Below are positions 7,690-14,618 of a DNA stretch of 17,184 nt, in pieces (the stretch's first letter is position 1; the number at the start of each line of letters is the position of its first letter). The notes beneath the pieces are model-generated. The model ran no database searches. It was given only the letters and a program-made list of their open reading frames with translations, and was not told where the DNA came from. Origin of the DNA: an uncultured Flavobacteriales bacterium (lineage in GTDB: Bacteria; Bacteroidota; Bacteroidia; Flavobacteriales; Schleiferiaceae); contig CAIJMB010000205.1 in NCBI GenBank assembly GCA_903821715.1, positions 1 through 17,184 of the forward strand, read 5' to 3'. Position numbers and translations under genes: made by a program.

Positions 7690-10600
7690 TTCCCGCGGCG
7701 AAGAAGGTCGCTCCAGGACTCCCCGCTCTGTTCCCAGCGCAGACCTACCCCCTGACGCTGAGACCCCACCACACCCGACTGCATATTTTGGTCGTTTCGT
7801 CGCTGGTAGGCCTTGGCCGACCACCGGCCGTCGTCAGAGAGCTGGTATCGCACCTCCACATCGCCCAAGCCAATACTCGGCTGGCTTTGCCCGATTGGAA
7901 TTCCCCATTCGGTTTGAATACTCAAGCGGTCATCTAAGAAGCTTCGGCCGATGCTGGCTTCCATTTCGCGTTGGGCCGCCGCGGTGTTGGTCGAATAGGC
8001 CAGGTTGACGTCCCAATCAGCTCCTAAGCCTTGGGTCACAAAGTTGGTAAACTGAGAGGCCAGCACTTGAGAGGTATTGCTCTCCACCGCTTGCATTCCC
8101 TGAGCGGCCAGAGGCGAAGAACCCACCCAAAATGAACTGATGGTGAGCAAACTTAGCACCTGTGTCGTGCGCTCATCGGGGTAGCTTAAGCGACTTGAGA
8201 GCGCTGCTTGCGCCAGTTCGCCCGCGTTGGGCAATCGGATTCCGAACGCCAACTGCGGCTGAAAAAGCGGACCTGTTGCGTGCATTTCTACGTCTATATT
8301 TTGACGTCCCGCCTCGGGAAGTGCCAGGTAGTCCCGCACATCTGCCCGTGTTTTGTACACCGCCGTGAGGTCCATTTGAGCCCCGTAGGGGTCGCCAGTC
8401 CAGTTGATGGTTCCGCCCGGAATAAGGCTAAACGGCTTGTTGATAAGATTCTGCAGGGTAAAGAGATAGGTTCCGCGATTGAGTACAAGGTTGCCGCGAA
8501 GCGCCATGTCGCCAACCCACGGAACATCGAGCTGCAAAGGCCCCGCGCCACACGCTTCGATCACGTCACCGACAGTTTCGTCCAATATGAGCCGCGCCAA
8601 AACGTCTGGGGTGACCTCTAGGTCGAGGTGCAGGTCAAAGCGAAAATCGTCGGTTCTCTGGCGCCTAACCCGCGGAGCGTCCGGAGCAGAACGGGATTTA
8701 AAGTGCAGAAATTCAACTTCATCTAAAGAAACCGGCGCGTCCAATGGAAGTACAAACACCGAGGAGTCGGCCGATTTGGCTTGAATATCGAGGCGCAGGG
8801 CCTTGGCCGTTCCGCTTAGGCGACCTTGGCCTGAACCCACCACATAACCATAGAAGTCTGGATTGGGAGGCAAGTCGAGCACGAGCATCCGCTCAGTCTT
8901 GAACGTGAGGTCCACCAATTCAGGGCCCTCAAACGCGACTTTAGCGCGGATTTCGGCCGAACCCACGCCCCGGTGGTCGGCCCAACGCGCAGGACCGAGA
9001 ACCACTCCGCTCTTGGTAAGCGCCCACGGCGTCGAGCTTTTGAGTCCGAGTCCAATGGAAGGCAGTTCCAGGGAGGCATTGGCCCAAAATCCGCTTCCGT
9101 ACCAATTGAAGTCGCTAAAGTCAGGCTTGGATTCTAGATTCACTTTGCCCTTGATTCGACCGCTTAGTTGATTGACTGCCCCCTCAGCGAAGGGTCGAGC
9201 CCAGCGCACCGGAATGTTGAGCACTTTTGTTTGGGCCGCAAAATGATGGGCATCAAGTACGCCGCGAAGATCGAGTAGCAGCGTATCCCGGTAGTTCCAA
9301 GCTACGCTTAGGTCCGTTTGGGCGGCGTCCGGCAGGTAGTCAAGCTCTAATGCTACCTCACCCACCGACTGGTTGTGCAAACTAAGGTTCTCCGTGCGAA
9401 TTCCGCCCGAAACCGCCCAACCCGAAAGTTTTCCAACTACAACGGCGTCGAGACGAAGGGTGCCACCTAGGTCTACCCCAGACAGTCCCGCGATGCGCGA
9501 CCAAAAAGGTAGGTTTACCTCGCGAGCTTGAACACGCAGCACTTCACCTTCGTTGGGACTGAGTACTCCTCCGAGTGCAAGGCTTCCCTCTGGACTCTTC
9601 CACGACAGCGGGTCATCAAGTGCAAATCGCTGGTTTGCAAAGTCGTAGGACCATAATTTGGCGCCTGAGAGCTTGCCGCTGAGCTCTAAGCTATCCCCTT
9701 CAACGGGTCGAAACCATGCAGAAGCAGTGCCTGAATTCAATCTACCCGTCCATACGGTCTGATGAGGCCATACTGCGAGGGCTAACTCGGCGGTTCCACC
9801 CCTAGAATGGGGCGCCACGGCTTGAGCGGTCACGCGAAGGCTGTCCTGTGGGCGCCCGACGAGATGAAGGTGCGCTTCTTCACTTCCGGTCCAATCAATA
9901 AATTGCTCTGCCTTGGTTTCGGACGCCGTGTAGCGCCAACTGGCGGATGTTTCACCATGAGCGTAGAGCAGCGAGGCCGTGGTTTGAGCCAATGTATGGT
10001 TGACCGAAGCATTGAGTTCAGGACCTTTGATCGATAGGGACTTGAGCCCCACAGAGTCGAGCACGTCCAACTGGCTTGAAACAGCATTCTCTGCCCATTG
10101 GTGCACCTCGCGAGTCGGAATCGACCAACGATCTGGAGTACGGTTAAATTCCGCATTCATACGATAGCCCCCGAGGCTGCCGGCAATCGTCCATAATTCG
10201 GACCGATAGGATGCGGTCGCTCCACCCACGACGCCCGCACTGTCACGAGCCGAAAGCTGCAGGTCCCAGGGCGCAAGCGAAGACCACATTAAGTCGATTG
10301 CGGCAATGGAAGGCAGCGATGCCATAGGCCGAAGGGAGCGCACTGGTGCCCAAGTCGCTGTGACCGATTCCGCGCTGTAGTCACCCTGTGCCGTAATACT
10401 CCCGTAGGTCTGCTCCGAGAGGCGCAGTTGCCACGAGGTCGAACTACCCAAAGCAGCGATAGGCCCCACAATCCATCGAGAATCGCCAGAGCGAATGCGC
10501 AGCGTGCGACCGTTGAGTGTCCAGTTGCCGTCGGAGTACCCGCCCTGGAGGCTTCCGTGTGCTGCCCATGTTGCATCTGAATCTGCCCGCGTGGAATCGG

Positions 10601-11495
10601 CCTGAACTGCAAGCGTCCAAGCCCCCTGACGCTCTTGGATTCGAGCGTTGATACCCGACCATTCCAGTTCGAGCCAATGCTTGGCCGATCCCCAGAGTGC
10701 AGCTACGCTACCTTCTACCCCATCCCAGGCGACGCGCGTAGGCTCCAAAACCCAAGAATCTTTTTTATTTAACACTTTTAAATTCAATGAATTAATTGAA
10801 TCATCTTTAAGTTTAAGTTCAATATCAGATGGGGTGTAGCGCGTCGCGAGTTGCCAACGCTGGTACGAAAGCACGACGTTCGATTCCTCGGGACGTACCT
10901 CAAACTTCGCCGAGATCTCACCCGTGCCGGGAACCGCCACATTGAGGTCGCCTGAAACACTGAGGTCTGAGGACGCTATGCGAATTCCAGAAAGCGAAAG
11001 CTGAGAACGGGCAAGAAGCGTGTCGCCCTCAAGGGAGCGCATCCAAAAGTCCACTTCAACCTGATCCACAGAGGCATAGATTGGAGTCGACGTGGTGTCG
11101 TTGGGATCTACCCAGGCATCAAACCAGTGCATCCAATCTCCGTTAGGCGTCCCGGTAACCACGAGCGAGTCCAGCACCAACCTGCCCACCGAGGGACCGC
11201 CCTCAGACCAACCAAGGCCCTCGAGCTGCACGCTGCGCACAAATACACCCTCTGTCTTGCGGTGCACATGCAGACCGTGAATCCGGATTCCGCGCCACGG
11301 AACCCATTCAATGCGCTCAAAATCAATGGCTGCTGAATCCGATAAAGGATTAATAGATAGGTAGTTACGTAGGTAGTTTTCGACTGGACGAGCCACCCAA
11401 TCGGGCCGGATGCGAACCGCCGCGAGCAGGAGAATGAGCATAAGGAGCAAGCCCCCGCCCACTAATGCCGTAATTCGTAGTCCGCGCGCAGCCAT
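7686..11495 (-). CDS. tamB: Translocation and assembly module protein TamB (DUF490/AsmA-like)
   Basis: TamB-family protein of 1269 residues: an inner-membrane anchor followed by a very long beta-rich, hydrophobic-grooved periplasmic domain, linked in the family to outer-membrane protein assembly and phospholipid transport to the outer membrane. One N-terminal membrane helix at about 7-28 (ITALVGGGLLLMLILLLAAV) precedes repetitive beta-strand sequence with many Trp and Ser residues. The C-terminal TamB domain (about 990-1269) includes NLVLNRGTYLFTLQNLINKP, a TGPLFQPQL segment, and QVLSLLTISSFW followed by ASQFTNFVTQGLGADWDVNL. It is on the short side for the Bacteroidota members I know. The start at 11495 sits 4 nt after a TACCTTCG box and gives the anchor directly. 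It is transcribed divergently from tsaD and converges on ribB. Codons 224-247 are anomalously AT-rich. I recall tamB beside tsaD in other Bacteroidota. Confidence 0.93.
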   Translation of the reverse strand: MAARGLRITALVGGGLLLMLILLLAAVRIRPDWVARPVENYLRNYLSINPLSDSAAIDFERIEWVPWRGIRIHGLHVHRKTEGVFVRSVQLEGLGWSEGGPSVGRLVLDSLVVTGTPNGDWMHWFDAWVDPNDTTSTPIYASVDQVEVDFWMRSLEGDTLLARSQLSLSGIRIASSDLSVSGDLNVAVPGTGEISAKFEVRPEESNVVLSYQRWQLATRYTPSDIELKLKDDSINSLNLKVLNKKDSWVLEPTRVAWDGVEGSVAALWGSAKHWLELEWSGINARIQERQGAWTLAVQADSTRADSDATWAAHGSLQGGYSDGNWTLNGRTLRIRSGDSRWIVGPIAALGSSTSWQLRLSEQTYGSITAQGDYSAESVTATWAPVRSLRPMASLPSIAAIDLMWSSLAPWDLQLSARDSAGVVGGATASYRSELWTIAGSLGGYRMNAEFNRTPDRWSIPTREVHQWAENAVSSQLDVLDSVGLKSLSIKGPELNASVNHTLAQTTASLLYAHGETSASWRYTASETKAEQFIDWTGSEEAHLHLVGRPQDSLRVTAQAVAPHSRGGTAELALAVWPHQTVWTGRLNSGTASAWFRPVEGDSLELSGKLSGAKLWSYDFANQRFALDDPLSWKSPEGSLALGGVLSPNEGEVLRVQAREVNLPFWSRIAGLSGVDLGGTLRLDAVVVGKLSGWAVSGGIRTENLSLHNQSVGEVALELDYLPDAAQTDLSVAWNYRDTLLLDLRGVLDAHHFAAQTKVLNIPVRWARPFAEGAVNQLSGRIKGKVNLESKPDFSDFNWYGSGFWANASLELPSIGLGLKSSTPWALTKSGVVLGPARWADHRGVGSAEIRAKVAFEGPELVDLTFKTERMLVLDLPPNPDFYGYVVGSGQGRLSGTAKALRLDIQAKSADSSVFVLPLDAPVSLDEVEFLHFKSRSAPDAPRVRRQRTDDFRFDLHLDLEVTPDVLARLILDETVGDVIEACGAGPLQLDVPWVGDMALRGNLVLNRGTYLFTLQNLINKPFSLIPGGTINWTGDPYGAQMDLTAVYKTRADVRDYLALPEAGRQNIDVEMHATGPLFQPQLAFGIRLPNAGELAQAALSSRLSYPDERTTQVLSLLTISSFWVGSSPLAAQGMQAVESNTSQVLASQFTNFVTQGLGADWDVNLAYSTNTAAAQREMEASIGRSFLDDRLSIQTEWGIPIGQSQPSIGLGDVEVRYQLSDDGRWSAKAYQRRNDQNMQSGVVGSQRQGVGLRWEQSGESWSDLLRRGN
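10757..10830. other. Anomalously AT-rich patch inside tamB
   Basis: By hand count only 13 of 74 bases are G or C (about 18%), while the flanking tamB sequence is clearly GC-rich. The reading frame continues, encoding tamB residues about 222-247 in a polar run (DIELKLKDDSINSLNLKVLN). The codons are A/T-ended (ATT, CTT, AAT, two TTA leucines), unlike neighbouring tamB codons. It contains a T6 run (10761-10766), which is A6 in the coding strand. It does not look like a gene or terminator. Confidence 0.85.
11358..11378. repeat. Short direct repeat TAGGTAGTT with 12-nt period in tamB
   Basis: TAGGTAGTT occurs at 11358-11366 and again at 11370-11378. In the tamB frame this encodes NYLRNYLS (residues about 40-47), just after the membrane anchor. 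It is probably a small in-frame duplication of four codons. Confidence 0.7.
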
Positions 11496-11499
11496 GCTG

Positions 11500-11507
11500 C
11501 GAAGGTA
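11500..11507 (-). promoter_or_regulatory. Candidate -7 box of tamB promoter
   Basis: On the minus strand this reads TACCTTCG, one mismatch from the Bacteroidota -7 consensus TAnnTTTG. Four bases (CAGC) separate it from the tamB ATG at 11495, which would make the transcript nearly leaderless. I see no clear -33 TTG element. Confidence 0.45.
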
Positions 11508-11513
11508 GCAACC

Positions 11514-11521
11514 TAATTTTG
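11514..11521 (+). promoter_or_regulatory. Candidate -7 box of tsaD promoter
   Basis: TAATTTTG matches the Bacteroidota -7 consensus TAnnTTTG exactly. Four bases (TGCC) separate it from the tsaD ATG at 11526, so the mRNA would be leaderless or nearly so. No good -33 TTG is visible at the expected distance, where the tamB start codon lies. It would drive tsaD-rimB-rimK-rsmE. Confidence 0.55.
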
Positions 11522-11525
11522 TGCC

Positions 11526-12572
11526 ATGAACGCCGCAGACGCCCCTTTAATTCTTTCGATCGAAAGCAGCTGCGACGACAGTGGGGCTGCGGTGCTCCGT
11601 GGGCTAACCGTACTTTCAAATGTGGTGTACAGCCAAACGGTGCACGAACAGTACGGGGGCGTGGTCCCCGAACTCGCATCGCGGGCCCACAGCCAGACGG
11701 TAGTTCCGACTATTGAAGCCGCGCTCGCCCAGGCAGGTGTTGCATTTGAAGACCTCGACGCGGTCGCTGCAACAGAGGGCCCCGGGCTGCTCGGTTCACT
11801 GCTCGTGGGCCACGGAACTGCCAAGTCCATCGCCCAATCTCTTGAAATACCGTTCATTGGCGTACACCACATCCAGGCGCACGTACTCGCCCATGCATTG
11901 ACCGAAGCTGGAATTCAGGACGCGCCAATGCAGGGGTTTCCCTTCTTGGCCTTGGTGGTTTCGGGCGGCCACACCCAGCTTTTTGACGTGCATGGCCCAT
12001 TTGACTTTCGGCTTTTGGGCGGAACCATGGACGATGCCGTCGGCGAAGCCTTCGACAAGGCCGCAAAGATGTTTGGCCTGCCCTACCCCGGCGGACCCGA
12101 AGTCGACCGCCGCGCCGAGTTGGGTAACCCGGACCGCTTCAGTTTTGCCAAAATGCAGACCCCAGGGCTCGACTTTAGCTACAGTGGTCTTAAAACCAGC
12201 ATTTTGTACCGGATTCAAAAGGAAATACACATCAACCCCCATCCGTTGACCGACGACCTCAACGACTGGTGCGCCTCGGCCCGCCAGGCTCTGGTACACC
12301 CCCTGCTTGAGCGACTGGACCGCGCACTTCGCCCTGAACACCGCTACGCCGTGCTCGCCGGTGGTGTGGCCGCCAACCGACTGCTGCGCCGCGAAGCCCA
12401 AGAATGGGCATCCCGCAAGGGAATTACCATGGGAATTCCGCCCCTGAGCTACGCCACCGACAATGCGGCGATGATCGGAGCCGTGGCGTACTACGGCTTT
12501 AGTGAACAACGGTTCAGTGACTTAGGGCGCGCAGCGAGTGCACGGCTCGAAGTACCTTCGCAGCATGATTAA
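11526..12572 (+). CDS. tsaD: tRNA N6-threonylcarbamoyladenosine transferase subunit TsaD
   Basis: TsaD (Kae1/YgjD family) transfers the threonylcarbamoyl group onto A37 of ANN-decoding tRNAs to make t6A, acting in the cytoplasm with TsaB, TsaC and TsaE. The 348-residue length is normal. Motifs in order: ILSIESSCDDSGAAV at 9-23, PELASRAH at 48-55, TEGPGLLGSLLVG at 83-95, metal ligands H115 and H119 within VHHIQAH, VVSGGHTQL at 144-152, LGGTMDDAVGEAFDKAAK at 164-181, YPGGPEVD at 187-194, LDFSYSGLKT at 215-224, LAGGVAANRLLR at 277-288, and TDNAAMIG at 311-318 with the third ligand D312. It is the first gene of a four-gene run, 30 bp from the divergent tamB. Its TAA overlaps the rimB start by 8 nt. 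Confidence 0.98.
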   Translation: MNAADAPLILSIESSCDDSGAAVLRGLTVLSNVVYSQTVHEQYGGVVPELASRAHSQTVVPTIEAALAQAGVAFEDLDAVAATEGPGLLGSLLVGHGTAKSIAQSLEIPFIGVHHIQAHVLAHALTEAGIQDAPMQGFPFLALVVSGGHTQLFDVHGPFDFRLLGGTMDDAVGEAFDKAAKMFGLPYPGGPEVDRRAELGNPDRFSFAKMQTPGLDFSYSGLKTSILYRIQKEIHINPHPLTDDLNDWCASARQALVHPLLERLDRALRPEHRYAVLAGGVAANRLLRREAQEWASRKGITMGIPPLSYATDNAAMIGAVAYYGFSEQRFSDLGRAASARLEVPSQHD

Positions 12573-12996
12573 GCGCAGCCTTGGACGCAGCGAAGAGGTT
12601 GCCCTTCCGCAACTGAATTGGCATTCGGTTGAGGCCCGCGTGGACACCGGGGCATACCACTGCGCAATCCACTGCATTAACTACCACGTGGACGGGTCTG
12701 AACTCGTCGTGAGTTGGCCCAACGACCACCAAACGAGGCACAGTGCGTTTCGCAAGGCCACCGTCAAATCCAGTTTTGGGGATCTTCAAGAGCGCTATCT
12801 AGTGCACCTCGAACTCAGTGTGTACGGCGAATTGGTCCTTCAGGAATTCAGTCTCTCGGACCGTTCGCGCATGCGCCACCCCATCTTGCTCGGTCGAACA
12901 TTTTTAAAGCGCGGCTTTGTCGTGGATGTCCGCCGAAAGAACGTATCCGCGAAGTACCTTTCGCGCCCAACTACCCCGCATTCTGCACCGCAATGA
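12565..12996 (+). CDS. rimB: RimB-like retropepsin-family protease (Pfam Zn_protease / 'ATP-dependent zinc protease' annotation)
   Basis: A small protein of 143 residues from the family commonly annotated as putative ATP-dependent zinc protease. It is in fact retropepsin-like, with a single aspartic DTGA motif, here ARVDTGAYHCAIH with D27. The C-terminal part has HPILLGRTFLKRGFVVDV, the family's glycine-rich flap/strand pair. Members are usually encoded next to rimK and were named RimB in Pseudomonas (rimABK), where they modulate RimK. Here rimK follows directly with a 4-nt ATGA overlap. An in-frame ATG at 12538 adds nine residues still inside tsaD; ATG 12565 (8-nt overlap with the tsaD stop) fits the family start IKRSLGRSEEV better. 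No signal peptide, so cytoplasmic. Family assignment is firm; the RimB function is inferred from context. Confidence 0.85.
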   Translation: MIKRSLGRSEEVALPQLNWHSVEARVDTGAYHCAIHCINYHVDGSELVVSWPNDHQTRHSAFRKATVKSSFGDLQERYLVHLELSVYGELVLQEFSLSDRSRMRHPILLGRTFLKRGFVVDVRRKNVSAKYLSRPTTPHSAPQ

Positions 12997-13904
12997 ACCT
13001 GCTCATCCTATCGGCCAACCGCAACCTTTATTCCACCCGCCGCTTGGTTGAAGCAGCTGAATCACGCGGCCACATCGCCAAGGTGATGAACATTGGGCGG
13101 AGCTATGCCGTCCTCTCGGCCAACGAATTGGACATTTACTACGGAGACCACCGCATTGAGGGGGTTGACGCGGTGATTCCGCGTATCGGAGCCTCAATTA
13201 CCGACTATGGAGCCGCAATGCTGCGCCAGCTCGAGATGAAGCAAGTGTTTACGCCCGTAAGTAGCCTCGCCCTCGTGCGTTCACGGGACAAGCTCCGCGC
13301 CCTTCAGATTTTAGCCAAAGAAGGCGTAGCGATTCCGCGCACCGCCGTGGCCAAGCAGCCCTCTGATGTTGATGCCCTGATTAAAGAGGTGGGCGGAGCT
13401 CCGCTGGTTGTCAAGCTTTTAGAGGGCACCCAAGGCAAAGGCGTGGTGCTGGCGGAATCCAAAACAGCTGCCCGAAGCGTGATTGAAGCGTTTTACTCGC
13501 TGGATGCCAATATTTTGGTTCAGGAATTCATCAAAGAAGCCAAAGGAGCCGACATTCGCGCCATCGTTGTCGGTGGTCAGGTCGTAGCCGCCTACAAGCG
13601 CCAAGGCCGCGAAGGCGAGTTCCGCAGCAACCTGCACAGCGGCGGTAGCGGAATTCCGATCAAATTGAAAGCTAGCGAGCGGGCAATGGCCGTCAAGGCC
13701 GCAAAGGCGCTGGGACTCAAGGTGGCAGGCGTCGATATGCTGCAAAGTGCACGCGGGCCGTTGATTATGGAGGTCAACTCCTCACCCGGACTTCGTGGTG
13801 TCGAAAGCGTTACAGGCATAGATGTCGCGGGGCATATCATTGACTACATCGCCACCAACCTCGGTCAATCCAAGGCCAAGGCCAAGGACAAAATCGGAGC
13901 CTAA
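12993..13904 (+). CDS. rimK: RimK-family alpha-L-glutamate ligase
   Basis: ATP-grasp ligase that in Enterobacteria and Pseudomonas adds glutamate residues to the C-terminus of ribosomal protein S6. The 303-residue product has the normal RimK size. The N-terminal pre-ATP-grasp domain starts MNLLILSANRNLYSTRRLVE. ATP-grasp motifs: VVKLLEGTQGKGVVL at 139-153, VQEFIKEAKGADIRAIVVG at 176-194, REGEFRSNLHSGGSG at 206-220, and the Mg-binding LIMEVNSSPGLRGVE at 257-271 (E260, N262). The tail after about 290 is Lys/Ala-rich (KAKAKDK) and lies on a hexanucleotide repeat. An in-frame ATG at 12714 would add a 93-residue translated shadow of rimB and is rejected in favour of ATG 12993, which overlaps the rimB stop as ATGA. 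rsmE follows with no gap. The true substrate here (S6 or another protein) is not shown. Confidence 0.94.
   Translation: MNLLILSANRNLYSTRRLVEAAESRGHIAKVMNIGRSYAVLSANELDIYYGDHRIEGVDAVIPRIGASITDYGAAMLRQLEMKQVFTPVSSLALVRSRDKLRALQILAKEGVAIPRTAVAKQPSDVDALIKEVGGAPLVVKLLEGTQGKGVVLAESKTAARSVIEAFYSLDANILVQEFIKEAKGADIRAIVVGGQVVAAYKRQGREGEFRSNLHSGGSGIPIKLKASERAMAVKAAKALGLKVAGVDMLQSARGPLIMEVNSSPGLRGVESVTGIDVAGHIIDYIATNLGQSKAKAKDKIGA
13871..13888. repeat. Threefold CAAGGC-type hexamer repeat at the rimK 3' end
   Basis: The sequence CAAGGC CAAGGC CAAGGA runs in frame and encodes part of the Lys/Ala-rich tail of RimK. Hexamer slippage would change tail length by two residues without a frameshift. Confidence 0.7.
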
Positions 13905-14618
13905 ATGCATCATTTTTGGGGACTTCGCCAAGGCAGCAACCTCATTCTCAGCGAAGAAGAGGCCCGTCACGCGCGAAGTGTCCTAAGGCTCAACGACGGA
14001 GACCCGGTACGCGTACTTGACGGTTTCGGGTCGGCATGGGACGGTCCTATTCGCTTTGTGGGCAAGCGCGAGGCGGTCGTCGCAGACGCATTGGAGCTTC
14101 CCGACTACGGAATGGTATCGGGTCATTTGCACCTTTACCTAGCCCCCACCAAGAACGCCGACCGCACCGAATGGCTGCTCGAAAAAGCTGTGGAAATGGG
14201 GATTCATGCGGTAACCCTGTTGGAATGCGCCCGATCTGAACGCAAGCACCTCAAGCACGACCGGCTGGTACGCGTCATGCAGGCCGCGTGCAAGCAAAGC
14301 CAAAAGGGGACGCTACCCCAACTTAACGGCCCGGTAGCCTTCAGTGAAGCGGTCGCTCAATGCGCTGCAGATCGAAAGACCATCGCAGCACTCGTAGAAG
14401 GATCGAAGTCCATGTTCCTACCCGGTGAACTGCGTGCGTCACCCGAGCATTCTTGGGCGGTCTTCATCGGACCCGAGGGCGACTTCACCCCAGCAGAGGT
14501 CGACGAAGCCCAAAGGGCGGGCTTTGACCTCGTACACCTCGGACCACACCGGCTGCGCACCGAAACAGCTGGGCTGTATGCAGTGGCTGCCTTTGCCCAG
14601 CGTTCCGAAAACGTTTAA
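13905..14618 (+). CDS. rsmE: 16S rRNA (uracil-1498-N3)-methyltransferase RsmE
   Basis: SPOUT-class methyltransferase that uses SAM to make m3U1498 in helix 44 of 16S rRNA, near the decoding site. The 237-residue length is normal. The N-terminal PUA-like part starts MHHFWGLRQGSNLILSEEEA, with HARSVLRLNDGDPVRVLDG at 24-42. The SPOUT part includes LAPTKNADRTEWLLEKAVEMG, the SAM-site loop IGPEGDFTPAEVDEA at about 188-202, and LGPHRLRTETAGLYAV at about 211-226 (trefoil-knot signature). ATG 13905 abuts the rimK TAA with zero spacing and in the same frame, so it is the last gene of the tsaD run. Its TAA overlaps the hutH stop within the palindrome TTAA, and no hairpin terminator is evident. Confidence 0.97.
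   Translation: MHHFWGLRQGSNLILSEEEARHARSVLRLNDGDPVRVLDGFGSAWDGPIRFVGKREAVVADALELPDYGMVSGHLHLYLAPTKNADRTEWLLEKAVEMGIHAVTLLECARSERKHLKHDRLVRVMQAACKQSQKGTLPQLNGPVAFSEAVAQCAADRKTIAALVEGSKSMFLPGELRASPEHSWAVFIGPEGDFTPAEVDEAQRAGFDLVHLGPHRLRTETAGLYAVAAFAQRSENV

Noticed and set aside
10761..10766. Programmed frameshift at the A6 run in tamB
   Set aside because: The run is in frame as AAA AAA GAT and does not match the X XXY YYZ slippery arrangement; the frame continues normally on both sides.
11796..12509. 237-codon minus-strand open frame opposite tsaD
   Set aside because: It is fully antisense to a well-conserved gene, with no recognisable motif or promoter; a GC-codon shadow.
12714..12992. Longer rimK start inside rimB
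   Set aside because: It would add 93 low-quality residues; RimK proteins begin with the MNLLIL-type strand at 12993.
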